A stretch of DNA of 64,000 bases from Amoebidium appalachense. Its lineage: Eukaryota > Ichthyosporea. A program made the translations under genes and the position numbers. The notes beneath the pieces are model-generated. The model had not been told where the DNA came from. It saw nothing but the letters and a program-made list of their open reading frames with translations, and made no database searches. Shown here piece after piece: positions 42,022 to 53,599 of the stretch (the stretch's first letter is position 1; every line of letters starts with the position of its first letter). Location: positions 2,604,001-2,668,000 of the forward strand of contig CAVNZM010000012.1 of the NCBI GenBank assembly GCA_963693365.1, written 5' to 3'.

Positions 42022-44050
42022 CAGAACAGCTTCTAGCACGAGACATTTACCACAAAGTTTATGGCGGGGATGGTGAATATGCCCCTGGAGTACGAGGGTC
42101 ACACGAAAAAAACACAACGTTGTAGCTCGTATAGAACCCCCCTTGTAGCATAGTATATGTACATATGTTACCTAGACATTATTGGTTTTTCAATAACTAC
42201 CCACAGAACAGCCTCTAGCACGAGAGATTTACCACAAACTTTATGGGGGGGATGGTGAATGTGCCCCTGGAGTACGAGGGTCACACGAAAAAAACACAAC
42301 ATTGTAGCTCGAATAGAACCCCCCTTGCAATTGTAGCATAGTATATGTACAGGTGTTACCTAGACATTATTGGTTTTTTCAATAACTACCCACAGAACAG
42401 CTTCTAGCACGAGACCTTTACCACAAAGTTTATGGGGGGGATGGTGAATGTGCCCCTGGAGTACGAGGGTCACACGAAAAAAACACAACGTTGTAGCTCG
42501 TATAGAACCCCCCTTGTAGCATAGTATATGTACATATGTTACCTAGACATTATTGGTCTTTCAATAACTACCCACAGAACAGCCTCTAGCACGAGGGATT
42601 TACCACAAAGTTTATGGGGGGGATGGTGAATGTGCCTCTGGAGTACGAGGGTCACACGAAAAAAACACAACATTGTAGCTCGAATAGAACCCCCCTTGTA
42701 GCATAGTATATGTACATGTGTTACCTAGACATTACTAAGTTGGTTTTTTCAATAACTACCCACAGAACAGCTTCTAGCACGAAACCTTTACCACAAAGTT
42801 TATGGGGGGGATGGTGAATGTGCCTCTGGAGTACAAGGGTCACACGAAAAAAACACAACGTTGTAGCTCGTATAGCACCCCCCTTGTAGCATAGTATATG
42901 TACATATGTTACCTAGACATTATTGGTTTTTCAATAACTACCCACAGAACAGCCTCTAGCACGAGAGATTTACCACACAGTTTATGGGGGGGATGGTGAA
43001 TGTGCCCCTGGAGTACGAGGGTCACACGAAAAAAACACAACATTGTAGCTCGAATAGAACCCCCCTTGTAGCATAGTATATGTACATGTGTTACCTAGAC
43101 ATTATTCGTTTTTTCAATAACTACCCACAGAACAGCCTCTAGCACGAGAGATTTACCACAAAGTTTATGGGGGGGAATGGTGAATGTGCCCCTGGAGTAC
43201 GAGGGTCACACGAAAAAAACACAACATTGTAGCTCGAATAGAACCCCCCTTGTAGCATAGTATATGTACATGTGTTACCTAGACATTATTGGTTTTTCAA
43301 TAACTACCCACAGAACAGCCTCTAGCACGAGAGATTTACCACAAAGTTTATGGGGGGGATGGTGAATGTGCCCCTGGAGTACGAGGGTCACACGAAAAAA
43401 ACACAACGTTGTAGCTCGTATAGAACCCCCCTTGTAGCATAGTATATGTACATATGTTACCTAGACATTATTGGTCTTTCAATAACTACCCACAGAACAG
43501 CCTCTAGCACGAGGGATTTACCACAAAGTTTATGGGGGGGATGGTGAATGTGCCTCTGGAGTACGAGGGTCACACGAAAAAAACACAACATTGTAGCTCG
43601 AATAGAACCCCCCTTGTAGCATAGTATATGTACATGTGTTACCTAGACATTACTAAGTTGGTTTTTTCAATAACTACCCACAGAACAGCTTCTAGCACGA
43701 AACCTTTACCACAAAGTTTATGGGGGGGATGGTGAATGTGCCTCTGGAGTACAAGGGTCACACGAAAAAAACACAACGTTGTAGCTCGTATAGCACCCCC
43801 CTTGTAGCATAGTATATGTACATATGTTACCTAGACATTATTGGTTTTTCAATAACTACCCACAGAACAGCCTCTAGCACGAGAGATTTACCACAAAGTT
43901 TATGGGGGGGATGGTGAATGTGCCCCTGGAGTACGAGGGTCACACGAAAAAAACACAACGTTGTAGCTCGTATAGAACCCCCTTTGTAGCATAGTATATG
44001 TACATAGTATGTTACCTAGACATTATTGGTTTTTTCAATAACTACCCACA
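42022..44050. repeat. ~183-bp satellite, 11 copies, with higher-order structure
   Basis: The monomer runs from CAGAACAGC(C/T)TCTAGCACG to TTTTTCAATAACTACCCA, starting near 42022, 42206, 42393, 42575, 42764, 42946, 43128, 43311, 43493, 43681 and 43864. Conserved blocks include TTTATGGGGGGGATGGTGAA, CACACGAAAAAAACACAAC and TAGCATAGTATATGTACAT. The variants in units 4-6 recur in units 9-11, about 917 bp apart. A decayed edge monomer follows at 44070-44125. No ORF persists across units. Confidence 0.95.
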
Positions 44051-44163
44051 TGCGGCATGTGTTACTTTCACGTTATTGGTTTCCTAGCACGGGATATTCA
44101 GCACACAGTTGGGGATGTGGGGGCAGTGTACACCTCAATATTGGTAAGGTGGTGGTGGGTGGG

Positions 44164-44207
<44 letters not shown>

Positions 44208-44668
44208 CCACACAACCGAAACTGTCGGTGTTACAAGTGGTTCGGTCTTAGGAAGTTAGAACGGTGATTTTTTAATAAATAGCGGGAAACAATATTTTCC
44301 CCATTGCATATGGGGGGAACGAGGAGGGGGGGAGGGGGGGGGGGGGGGGGTTTCACAACGAATTCTATCGACTGTGCATAATTAATGCCAATTGCACATG
44401 TAGCCTGAAAGATTAAAGTGAATGTGTGTATGTATATGTGCGAGTATATTTGTGTATGCAATACATGTACAATGTTTTCGTCTTTGTAGGTGGGTGGGTG
44501 GGGTGGGTGGGGGGGGGGGGGGTGCGCGGGGGGGGAAGAGGGAGGGGGGAGGGGGCATCATGATCAGGGATAACAGGGTGTGTGCGTGTGTGCGCTTGTG
44601 TGTGCATGTGCTGTGTGTGTTGTGTAGGTGTGCGCCTGTGTGTGTGTGCGTGCCTGTGTATGCGCGCC

Positions 44669-44700
<32 letters not shown>

Positions 44701-45090
44701 GTGCATGTGTGAGTGTGTGTGCGTGCGCGCGTGTGTGTGTGTGTGTGTGGGTGTGTGTGTGTGTGTGTGTGTGATTTCAAAGAAGTCGAAAGCGCCAGTG
44801 ACACCCATGTTGAAAAAAAGACAAGCAAGCACGCTAAGAAGGACAGCAAGAAGTAACAGAAACCCTTTCATGCCGAAAAAATGGTCAAGAACAAAGAAGT
44901 GGAGGACACGTAACTATAGTCTGATAGTTGTGACTAAGGGCACTAAGGGTAGCGCTAAGGGCACCAAGCTGATGCACGCGCGCGCGCGAGCCGAAATCTA
45001 TTTTTATCTTTTCCCTAATCAGGCGCGGCGAATAGTGATTGGCTAAATCCCAATCCGGTTTGCAATTTTTTCTCCATTTAAGCCTGTACG
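44050..45090. other. Non-coding region with G-runs and (GT)n
   Basis: G-runs at 44167-44205 and 44336-44350, and a GT-rich stretch at 44576-44773. A short Lys-rich open frame follows (44773-44854, DFKEVESASDTHVEKK) but lacks a convincing acceptor. CTAAGGGCAC is repeated at 44935-44965. Confidence 0.4.
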
Positions 45091-45114
45091 CACGTTGTTT
45101 GCTCCATTTCTCTT

Positions 45115-45245
45115 CCCCCTTCCCGCAGGTCCGCAGGTCCTTTCCCGCAGGTCGCCTGGTCGCAGGTCCCTTCCCGCAGGTCGCCTGGTCGCAGTTCCCT
45201 TCCCGCAGGTCGCCTGGTCACAGATCCCCTCCGCAGATCGCGCAG
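45115..45245. repeat. ~29-bp minisatellite
   Basis: TTCCCGCAGGTCGCCTGGTC followed by GCAGGTCCC repeats about three times, with degenerate copies at each end. Confidence 0.85.
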
Positions 45246-45793
45246 CCACCGTGCTGATTGTTTTGGACCATGCTGCATGCTGCAGCTTCTTCTGAAAGGC
45301 CCTTTGAAGGTTAGTTTTGTGTTGCCTGCTTTTGTGCATATGGCGTTTGTCTGTCTGGTCTGTGTCCGTCCTGTGTTTATGTCTGTGTCTGTGTCTATGT
45401 GTGTGTGTGTGTATGTGTGTGTGTGTGCGTGCGTGTGCGTGTGTCTGCTGGCTGCAGATGCACGTTGCCTTTCACGTTCATGAACCAGCGACTGTGGGCA
45501 CTACTTTTGCTGTTAGCACTATAGCTATCATCCCCTCCACCGATCGTTCAAGCTATTTTCTGCTTCTCTAGACTTCATAAGTTCTGGTCCGGGTTTCCGT
45601 CCTTACTATGTTTGAGGTTGGTTCTGTCGACTCTTTTTTTGCCACTCTCAGTCTGCCCCCTCAGTCCCCCCCCCCCCCTCCCCCCCCACTTCTCGCAAGT
45701 AGGATGAGCTAATTCTTAGCTCGAGTTCCTTTACAGGTTTTGGCAAGGTTGGCCCATGAAGTCATCAGCAGCTATAAGGCTACGTTATCATCT

Positions 45794-46374
45794 AGAGGTG
45801 GGTACCGGCTCTTTGTCCTATGGCTGCTGTTGTTTCCGTTTTTCGTTTCATAGGTGGGTACCGGCTCTTTGTCCTGTTAAGGTAAATAAAGTATGGAGGC
45901 AAGACCCTGTGGGTCTGGGGCTCTTTGTCCTATGGCTGCTGTTGTTTCCGTGTTTCGTTTCTGTGTTGCTCTTATAGCACATGAATGATCATGTGCACGT
46001 TTACACCCATAGGTGGGTACCGGCTCTTTGTCCTGTTAAGGTAAATAAAGTATGGAGGCAAGACCCTGTGGGTCTGGGGCTCTTTGTCCTATGGCTGCTG
46101 TTGTTTCCGTGTTTCGTTTCTGTGTTGCTCTTATAGCACATGAATGATCATGTGCATGTTTAGCACCCATAGGTGGGTACCGGCTCTTTGTCCTGTTAAG
46201 GTAAATAAAGTATGGAGGCAAGACCCTGTGGGTCTGGCTGTACCTCGTCGTCGTCATCGATCGTCAAAGGTTCATGTGGGGTGGGTGGTGGTGCCCAGGA
46301 AAAGACCCTGTGGGTCTGGCACCTCATCGTCGTCATCGATCGTCAAAGGTTCATGTGGGGTGGGTGGTGGTCCC

Positions 46375-46375
<1 letters not shown>
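45794..46375. repeat. ~159-bp tandem repeat
   Basis: Units begin AGGTGGGTACCGGCTCTTTG at 45797 (truncated), 45852, 46011 and 46171. Each full unit has GGTAAATAAAGTATGGAGG and AGACCCTGTGGGTCTGG (a perfect hairpin AGACCC/GGGTCT). A 76-bp unit with CGTCGTCATCGATCGTCAAA is repeated twice at its right edge (46240-46372). Copies are nearly identical, so expansion is recent. Confidence 0.9.

Positions 46376-46450
<75 letters not shown>
46376..46450. repeat. Poly-G of about 70 bases
   Basis: Uninterrupted G from about 46378 to 46450, directly after the tandem repeat. Its true length in the genome is uncertain. Confidence 0.95.
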
Positions 46451-46451
<1 letters not shown>

Positions 46452-47363
46452 GGTGGGGGTTTAAGATATCATCACGACAACCTCCAGCCATCCAACAGAT
46501 GACTTTAAGGATGACGACGGTCTTTTAAGTGTGACTTTTAGAACATCCTGAAAGATGGCTTTAAAATTGCATCAAGAAATCTTCCGGTGCTCTTACCAGA
46601 ACTATGAATATATAATTATTCTATCTATGGGAGCGACCATATATAACGTTAGGCCGTCCTAAAGCCGTCTAAAGTGTATATTAATTGTGTCTTTTCCTCA
46701 ATTGATGATGAATCTATATTATGACGTAAATACGTCTCACGCATATCTTGTTTGTGTCACTATGTACCAATAAAAATATCCCTAGCCTATCGGTGAGTTG
46801 CTTTTAGTACGTCCTAAAGTCGACAACTCGTGTTAGACTGAAATAACATATTACATAACTACATCGTAAGGATACATTTAGGTTAACCACAACATATCTG
46901 TAATATATCTCTGCAAATTCTTCAAGAGGTGTTAAGTATGCCATATATGTTCGTCTGAACTACATAAAGTAGTATTAAAGATGGATATTGGTGATCGCAA
47001 AGCGCTCTTGTAGACGGCTGATCGATAGCTTACAGATATGCTGGGGATATCTTTTTAGTAAAAGTTCATAAATATTGTCTTTTTATAGATTCGTTTAAGA
47101 CATAACAAAGACGGCTCTAAGATATGCTTGGGGGAGGAAACAGATGGAACACGGGATAGGGTTTCGCCGGGTTACAGATATGCTAAGGACGTACTTACAG
47201 AGATGTCTTTAATATCGCCTGCTAAAGCCGGACGGGTTAGGGATAGCTTGGAGTCATCTCTAACTAATAACGGTTACAAAGGGTATGGTTCAGGATGGGT
47301 TACGGGTTTAGGATGTCCCAGACTGGTTTGAGACGGGAAAAAGATGCCGGGAGATGTTTGCTG

Positions 47364-47423
<60 letters not shown>

Positions 47424-47653
47424 CTAGAATTTTGTAATGATGTGTTTCTCAAGCCAATCAATACATCTAATAAACAGGTCGTAGTTTCGCGTGTTTAGTA
47501 TAAAGGATGTTGTAATTTTTAGGTAGGCTATCTTTCTGGGTGTCTGTTGTGAATGTGACGTGTGTGTGTTGCAGTATTCAATAAGTTATGTGGTCTATCA
47601 AACTACATTTGGTGATACATGACCGTTTAAACTGGTGTGTGTGACTGTGTTGT
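46451..47653. other. AT-rich non-coding region
   Basis: No gene. Degenerate motifs such as CCTAAAG and GTCTTT recur on both strands, and (GT)n lies at 47364-47421. Confidence 0.4.
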
Positions 47654-48910
47654 TGTAAACAACTGCACACATGAACTGTACATGTTTACTAAAGAATGTG
47701 ATCTACTAGCACACGATTCGTGCTTTGTCATGAATATCACATAAATATTATGTCCGCACCAATAGGACTCACTCTGAACGAGCACATTAAATAGTAATCT
47801 GGCCGCGTGTGCCTTACTACCCGTTCTCTGTCTTTATTCTGATTCAGTTGTTCTCTGCCTTATCCCAACTAGTTCAACTGTTTACATTGGCGACCGCGCA
47901 GTTCACGAATCTCGCATCCTTCGAATCTCACATCTTTCAATCAGCTCAAGAATCTCACATCTTTCAATTACCCCAAGAATCTGCCATGGCCGATCACAAA
48001 TCCTTTTTACCACGATGATAGGCACATCTTTCCTTGTCCGACTTAGAATATATACACCGACAAGTTTGAAGTGGCCAGCCCACCTACACGGAAAGAATTG
48101 AAAGCATGTAAAACGGCTTTTGCTACGACACAAAAAAAAATGTGAAGAAAAACGAATACACAACGAAACAACGAATACACGAACAAACGAATAAAGAATT
48201 GCTAACGAAGCAATGAACCAACGAAAAACGAACCATCACGAATACACAATGAAATAAAGAATTAACGACAAGCGAATGCATAGAGGAAATACGAAATGAA
48301 TGCAACACAAAACAAAACAAAGTAACGAAGTTATCAAACGACAAAAAACGAAAAACGAAAGCAAAATGAAATGGAAATACGAAAATGAAAGAACGAATGC
48401 ACAACACTGCTTGGGTTGCAATGCACACAGCCCCCTCTATGTTACGAAGAAAAGAAAACCGTTGCCCTTGCGTGCATTGCGCTATTGCACACTGTCATCG
48501 TGTCCATGCCACCGCATGCACGTCCACACTCGCAAGCCAGATGCACGGCCACTTTCAGCACGAATGCATTTAAAGAAGAAGATAGTCGCTGTTCCTATAG
48601 CATTGAGGACATAAGGTGCTGTGAAAGTAGTTTTGCATGCATGCTTCGAATTTCTTGCTGTTTTCGAATACAGCATGCCCCATAGTTTAGCGCACAGGAT
48701 GCACAACATGCGCATGAATGTATGCTGGCATGCCTAAACACATTACGAACATATGCCTCATGTATGGCGGCCCTTCCTGGTGCCACGTCCTAACGAATTT
48801 GCACTCTTGGTGCACAAAAGGCATGTAATAAAGTCGATGCAGAACTTTTGTTCATGCATGTGAAGAACAAAGAAGGTGTTGGGTACGAATTTTAAGGTGA
48901 TTGCCCGTCT

Positions 48911-49228
48911 GTGGCAATTATACTGTATAACATACCAATTACACTGTCAAGCCTTGCACTAGCTGCCGGCACACCCCCACCAGAACAAAAGAATGTGGTA
49001 TGGGCACCGCTCCCTCACAACCCCATCATACAGTGTCAGTATTTTGGCTGGAAGCCTTTCAGTTTCGAATTACGAATACCCTCCTTCACTACTGAAGAAA
49101 GTGACGTGGAAGACGAATACGAATACGAATGCAAGGTGTTGTTGACTAACACATCGGACCATCATGTGTACCTAGGCCCTGGTACGGAGGTGACCATGTT
49201 ATTCCCTTGCAATATGATGACACTGTAA
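48911..49228 (+). CDS. ORF inside element D, unrecognised
   Basis: 106 residues with an acidic EESDVEDEYEYE segment and a predicted beta-rich carboxy half (CKVLLTNTSDHHVYLGPGTE). The codon pattern GAATACGAATACGAA resembles the CGAA repeats around it. Function unknown; probably a relic. Confidence 0.3.
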   Translation: MAIILYNIPITLSSLALAAGTPPPEQKNVVWAPLPHNPIIQCQYFGWKPFSFELRIPSFTTEESDVEDEYEYECKVLLTNTSDHHVYLGPGTEVTMLFPCNMMTL

Positions 49229-50417
49229 CAATTTAGCACGTGCATACCCCACCAATGGGCACATGCGGGAGACAACCCCACAAGCTGCCAGCAGTGCCTT
49301 ATTGGGCACCTCTGCTAAAACGAATATTCTTCTCACGAAGGAACAGGAGAATGCCACGAACACGAACCACACACTCCCCAGGCAGCTACTTACGTCTGAT
49401 GTATGAAAGTAGTAGGTGTGTGAATGGGGTAACTTCATGAACACCAACACGAAAGAAAGCACAGCACAAAGCAGTTCCACGAACACGAATGGTTTTGGTT
49501 TTCCACACAACGAACAGAACCAACAGTAGGGCCACCTACAAATGAAGCAGAGGATGGGGCACCATCCAGACCTGCACTGGAGGATATGAAAACACGAAGC
49601 GCGCTCACGAAGTTGCTTACAAAAGAAAGGGCGACTGTGACGACTTTTCTTTTTAGGCCAAGCCTCCAGAAGAATGTATTATGCCTGGAATCCCCCTGCT
49701 CAACGAAAATGGCTGGCAAATGGGATACGAAAACTGCTCACGGATGGAAGCATGTGTTTTCGGAAAAAGGCTTGCTTTGCCTACCCTCTTCTTATGAATT
49801 ATGAACCGGGTTTTTACTGGTTCTGACGGGCTGATATATTTCTTTATGTCGCCCAACGAAGAACACTTGGGCATTTTTATTCATGTTTTTCCCAGCTCCG
49901 ATGATGCAGGGTTAAAGCTGAAAGGAAAGAAGTGCTATTTGTTCATGAAAGAAGTGGCTTTTCTGGCCATGGCGACTCGCCTTACAGTCTTAAGGTAGAA
50001 CCGGGATAAGGAGCAGCGGCTAAGCCTTGAAGCTATCCACCACTACCTGAGCTACGAAGTGACCTAAGGCTTGAGTTATATTCATTATCGAATGTTTGGT
50101 ATGATCATTCATCCACACAACCAAATTACTCGCAATTGAAAACGAATCTGCGGGAGTATCCTAAAAAGGAAAAATTCCCAAAAAGAAAAATACTATTTCT
50201 ACAGAAAAGCCAAGCACAGAGACGAAGCGAACAATTCGCACACACTCTGCAACAATCTTCGCCACGAAAAATGAAATCACAGAAGAATGCTGCATGAATT
50301 TACGTTTTGGCAAATGAAGAAGTGCTCATAGGCGTGCACAACTCTATTCAACCGTCCTTGCTCTGTTCTGCCCAGCAGGTCGGCGCACAAGAATTCTCGC
50401 TGAAGGTTGTTTATCGC

Positions 50418-50476
50418 CTCTCAGCCTGGTGGTTTGCTTGTCTAACGACACCACCAGGCTCCCGACAAGGGGGGAG
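50418..50476 (+). promoter_or_regulatory. Hairpin plus polypurine tract of element D
   Basis: AGCCTGGTGGT and ACCACCAGGCT (partner stem) enclose a loop different from that of element C. They are followed by CCCGACAAGGGGGGAG and the LTR. Confidence 0.75.
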
Positions 50477-50714
50477 TGTAAACAACTGTACACATGAACT
50501 GTACATGTTTACTAAAGAATGTGATCTACTAGCACACGATTCGTGCTTTGTCATGAATATCACATAAATATTATGTCCGCACCAATAGGACTCACTCTGA
50601 ACGAGCACATTAAATAGTAATCTGGCCGCGTGTGCCTTACTACCCGTTCTCTGTCTTTATTCTGATTCAGTTGTTCTCTGCCTTATCCCAACTAGTTCAA
50701 CTGTTTACAGTTGT

Positions 50715-51309
50715 TTGGGCATGCAAACGATGCCCACCTTATACTTATTAGATCTCCACTGTATAGCACGTGTACAGTAAAAATGTGGTATGTGATCAAT
50801 TATAATACCATCAGCTAGAAAAAGACCATTACTACAGGAAGGTAATTGTTTTAGGTGTTACACATTTGCGAGTGCCATATTCGGCAATATGGTTAAGGCG
50901 GTCATTATTTATAAAATGAGACATAAGGCTTAGTTTTTCAAGGTGTATGCTTTCATCGGGTCTGGTCACGGTGTCGTGTGGTATCTTTTTCCATTTGTTA
51001 TATTGCGTAATTATCTTGTGATTGTGTACATGTCTGATATTAAGTACTAGTGGCAGTCCGAAGTCACACGCACACTTTTGCGGGGTTTATTTGTATTTGT
51101 GCCCGGGGGGAAAGGAGAGAGAGAGGGAAGGAAAGAGGGGAGAGGTGAAGAGGGGACAGGTCGGATAGAGAAGAGAGGGTGGGAGGGCAAATACTTCTTT
51201 AAGGGGCTTATGTGCTTATTGAATTAACATCAGCGCGAGAGCAGCTATTGGGACCAGACCATATATCGAGAGCGTTACATGTACAGGCCCAGGTTTACAA
51301 CAGTTGTTA
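50715..51309. other. Non-coding region
   Basis: Unique sequence with a GA-rich stretch at 51113-51185. The part nearest 51309 may belong to the LINE relic. No gene seen. Confidence 0.4.
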
Positions 51310-51790
51310 GATAGGAAGGAGGCAACTTCTGCTTCAAGGAAATTTGCCAAGGGTTTAAGCGCTCTAGTTCTCTCTTTCTTGATCCAAGCGGCGAGAAGGG
51401 GTAAACCATATTCACATGCCGGGAAGACAATTTTTTTTTTGTGTGAATAAATATAAGTCTAATAGAAGGATGGAGGGGTGTGTCTTAAAAAATATTAGCC
51501 GAGAAGAAAGCTAACCGCTTACGAGCCAGCTCTACCCTCTTTTCGACCATATGGGAAAACATAACACCAACAGAATTAACCGGAACACCAAGATATTTGT
51601 ATTCTGGAACTATAGGTACAGGACTGGTTTAGATGATAATGTAAATGTGTGTAAATTGTTAGCTATATCAGGTACAAGAACACCACATTTGTCTATGTTA
51701 AGGATCATAAGGTTTGCCATGCACCACATATCTAGCTATGATGCACCGGCACTAACGCAAAGACCTGTACAACGTTTCGGCCAATAACTT
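51310..51790 (-). pseudogene. Relic of a non-LTR (LINE-type) reverse transcriptase
   Basis: On the minus strand, WCMANLMILNIDKCGVL matches the conserved W-x-x-x-N-x-L-x-L-N-x-x-K segment. After a frame change comes VPEYKYLGVPVNS, the thumb K-Y-L-G-V motif, then VEKRVELARKRLAFFSANIF and, further on, CEYGLPLLAAWIKKERTRAL. The order and spacing fit the carboxy half of a LINE RT. Several stops and shifts make it dead. Confidence 0.65.
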
Positions 51791-52640
51791 TGGTTAGAAA
51801 AAAGATTTTTTCAAGCGGAGACCGGCAAATTGATCAGCGCCCCACTGAGTTACGCAAGGAACTGTAGCTAACTCAAAACTTGCCATATATGGTTATTCTT
51901 TCACTCTTTCAAAAATCTAATCCGGACGATCGCAAGATCTAGTTGAGCTGAGTCGATTGCTGTAGTTTTCATTGCAGTACTATACCCCTATGGATTGTTA
52001 TTGATTTTCCAAAGATTTGCCCAATTTTTTCGCCAATTAGTAAGTTTTTTTTTCATTTTTTTCATGAAAGAGAAAACGATATCAAAAATTTGACCGGGGA
52101 ATATCTTATTCTTGTCCAGCTCTACCCATAGACACCTTTCCCACCCGCGTAGCATTCCAATAGCGATCGGGGTAAGCGATCGAAAATCATGGTTGTTTAG
52201 ACAGGTGCCCGGTGCATCATAGGCTCTCCAGGTCACCTCGTCCCCTTATCTTCATAACAATGAAGTATTCATATATATATATATATATGCGCAGTGTGCA
52301 CTGCACCTCTAATATTAATTGATTAATTGAGCTGTTCTAAAATAAATCTGAACTTCTTCTGAAGGACGGTTCGTGAATTCAGCTATTATGTTAGGCCCAT
52401 TTGTTCACAAGTTGTGTTTCCGAAGTCCTGTATCATATGCCACCCGAGGCTGCACGGCAAATAGCCCCGGAGCTGAGAGGCTCACCGGCCAAACAAGTCA
52501 CCGTATACGTAGTAGGCTACAATTTTTTGGGGTAGTACTCCATGGCCAGGCGGGCTGCACTCATTAGAAAACAAGAGAAATGGCGACGACTGGTATGTAT
52601 GAGTCACTTGTGGGCAGAGAGACGTGTAGTAATACCGTAG
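51791..52640. other. Non-coding region
   Basis: AT-rich unique sequence with (AT)n at 52271-52289. No supported gene. Confidence 0.4.
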
Positions 52641-52650
52641 CTGAGCACAC

Positions 52651-52697
<47 letters not shown>

Positions 52698-52864
52698 CCT
52701 CCCTCCCTCCCTCCCACCCTCCCTCCCTTTCTCCCTCCCTCCCTCCCTCCCTCCCTCCCTCCCTCCCTCCCTCCCTCCCTCCCTCCCTCCCTCCCTCCCT
52801 CCCTCCCTCCCTCCCTCCCTCCCTCCCTCCCTCCCTCCCTCCCTCCCTCCCTCCCTCCCTCCCT

Positions 52865-52927
<63 letters not shown>

Positions 52928-53230
52928 CCTCTCTCTCCCTCTCTCTCTCTCTCTCTCTCCCTCTCCCTCTCTCTCCCTCTCCCTCTCTCTCCCTCTCTCT
53001 CTCTCTCTCCCTCTCTCCCCCCCTCTCTCTCTCCCCCCTCTCTCTCTCCCTCTCTCTCTCTCTCCCTCCCTCTCTCTCTCCCTCTCTCTCTCTCTCCCCC
53101 TCTCTCTCCCCCCCCCTCTCTCTCTCCCCCTCTCTCCCCCTCCCCCTCTCTCTCCCTCTCTCTCTCTCCCCCCCCCCCCCCCCCCCCTCCCCCATCTCTG
53201 TCTCTCTCTCGCTCTCTCTCTGTCTCTCTC
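52651..53230. repeat. 580-bp polypyrimidine tract of CT and CCCT repeats
   Basis: (CT)n, then about 35 tandem CCCT units (52696-52872), (CT)n again, then mixed CT/CCCT with a C-run at 53168-53187. It is pure or nearly pure pyrimidine on one strand with mirror symmetry, so triplex (H-DNA) formation is possible. Confidence 0.95.
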
Positions 53231-53599
53231 TTGCTCTACGGCAATCTCATGTGCAAACTCTCATCCGATCAGCTCCCCTCTCCCTCCCCGGCCCTTTCTT
53301 TTGTCGTCACGGTGTCCCCCTTTCAGAGTCTCAACTCATCCTTTTTTCGTGTCAGTTTACGGTGCAACCCCTTCAAAAAACACAGCGGGGGAAGAGGGAG
53401 GGAGCGTGGTGGGGTTGGAGGTTTTTTCGCCCCCCCTTCCTTTCAGGTAGTCTCAGACTTTTTTTTTCTGTCTTATATAAATTGCTTACCCCCAAAATAT
53501 AAATAAATAAAAAAATCAACAGAGACTGCTTCAAGGACGTCTTTGCATCACACAGAGCGTTACCAAAATACATACAAGGAGATTCACCAGTTTTCAATC

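Larger units (their letters stand above)
47654..50709 (+). mobile_element. Element D: non-autonomous LTR retrotransposon related to C
   Basis: Two 233-bp LTRs (47654-47886, 50477-50709) differ by one base noticed (CTGCAC versus CTGTAC). GTTGT is duplicated at 47649-47653 and 50710-50714. The last ~130 bp of the LTR and the primer site TTGGCGACCGCGCAG match element C. The interior (2.6 kb) has CGAA-rich repeats like those in the C ORF but no long frame. A 106-residue ORF lies at 48911-49228. Confidence 0.92.

Noticed and set aside
42022-44050. Possible CRISPR array
   Set aside because: Units of ~183 bp are repeated throughout with no unique spacers, and the DNA is eukaryotic; it is a satellite.
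44773-44854. Lys-rich terminal exon (DFKEVESASDTHVEKK)
   Set aside because: No convincing acceptor; the frame starts in a GT-repeat and no upstream coding partner is visible.
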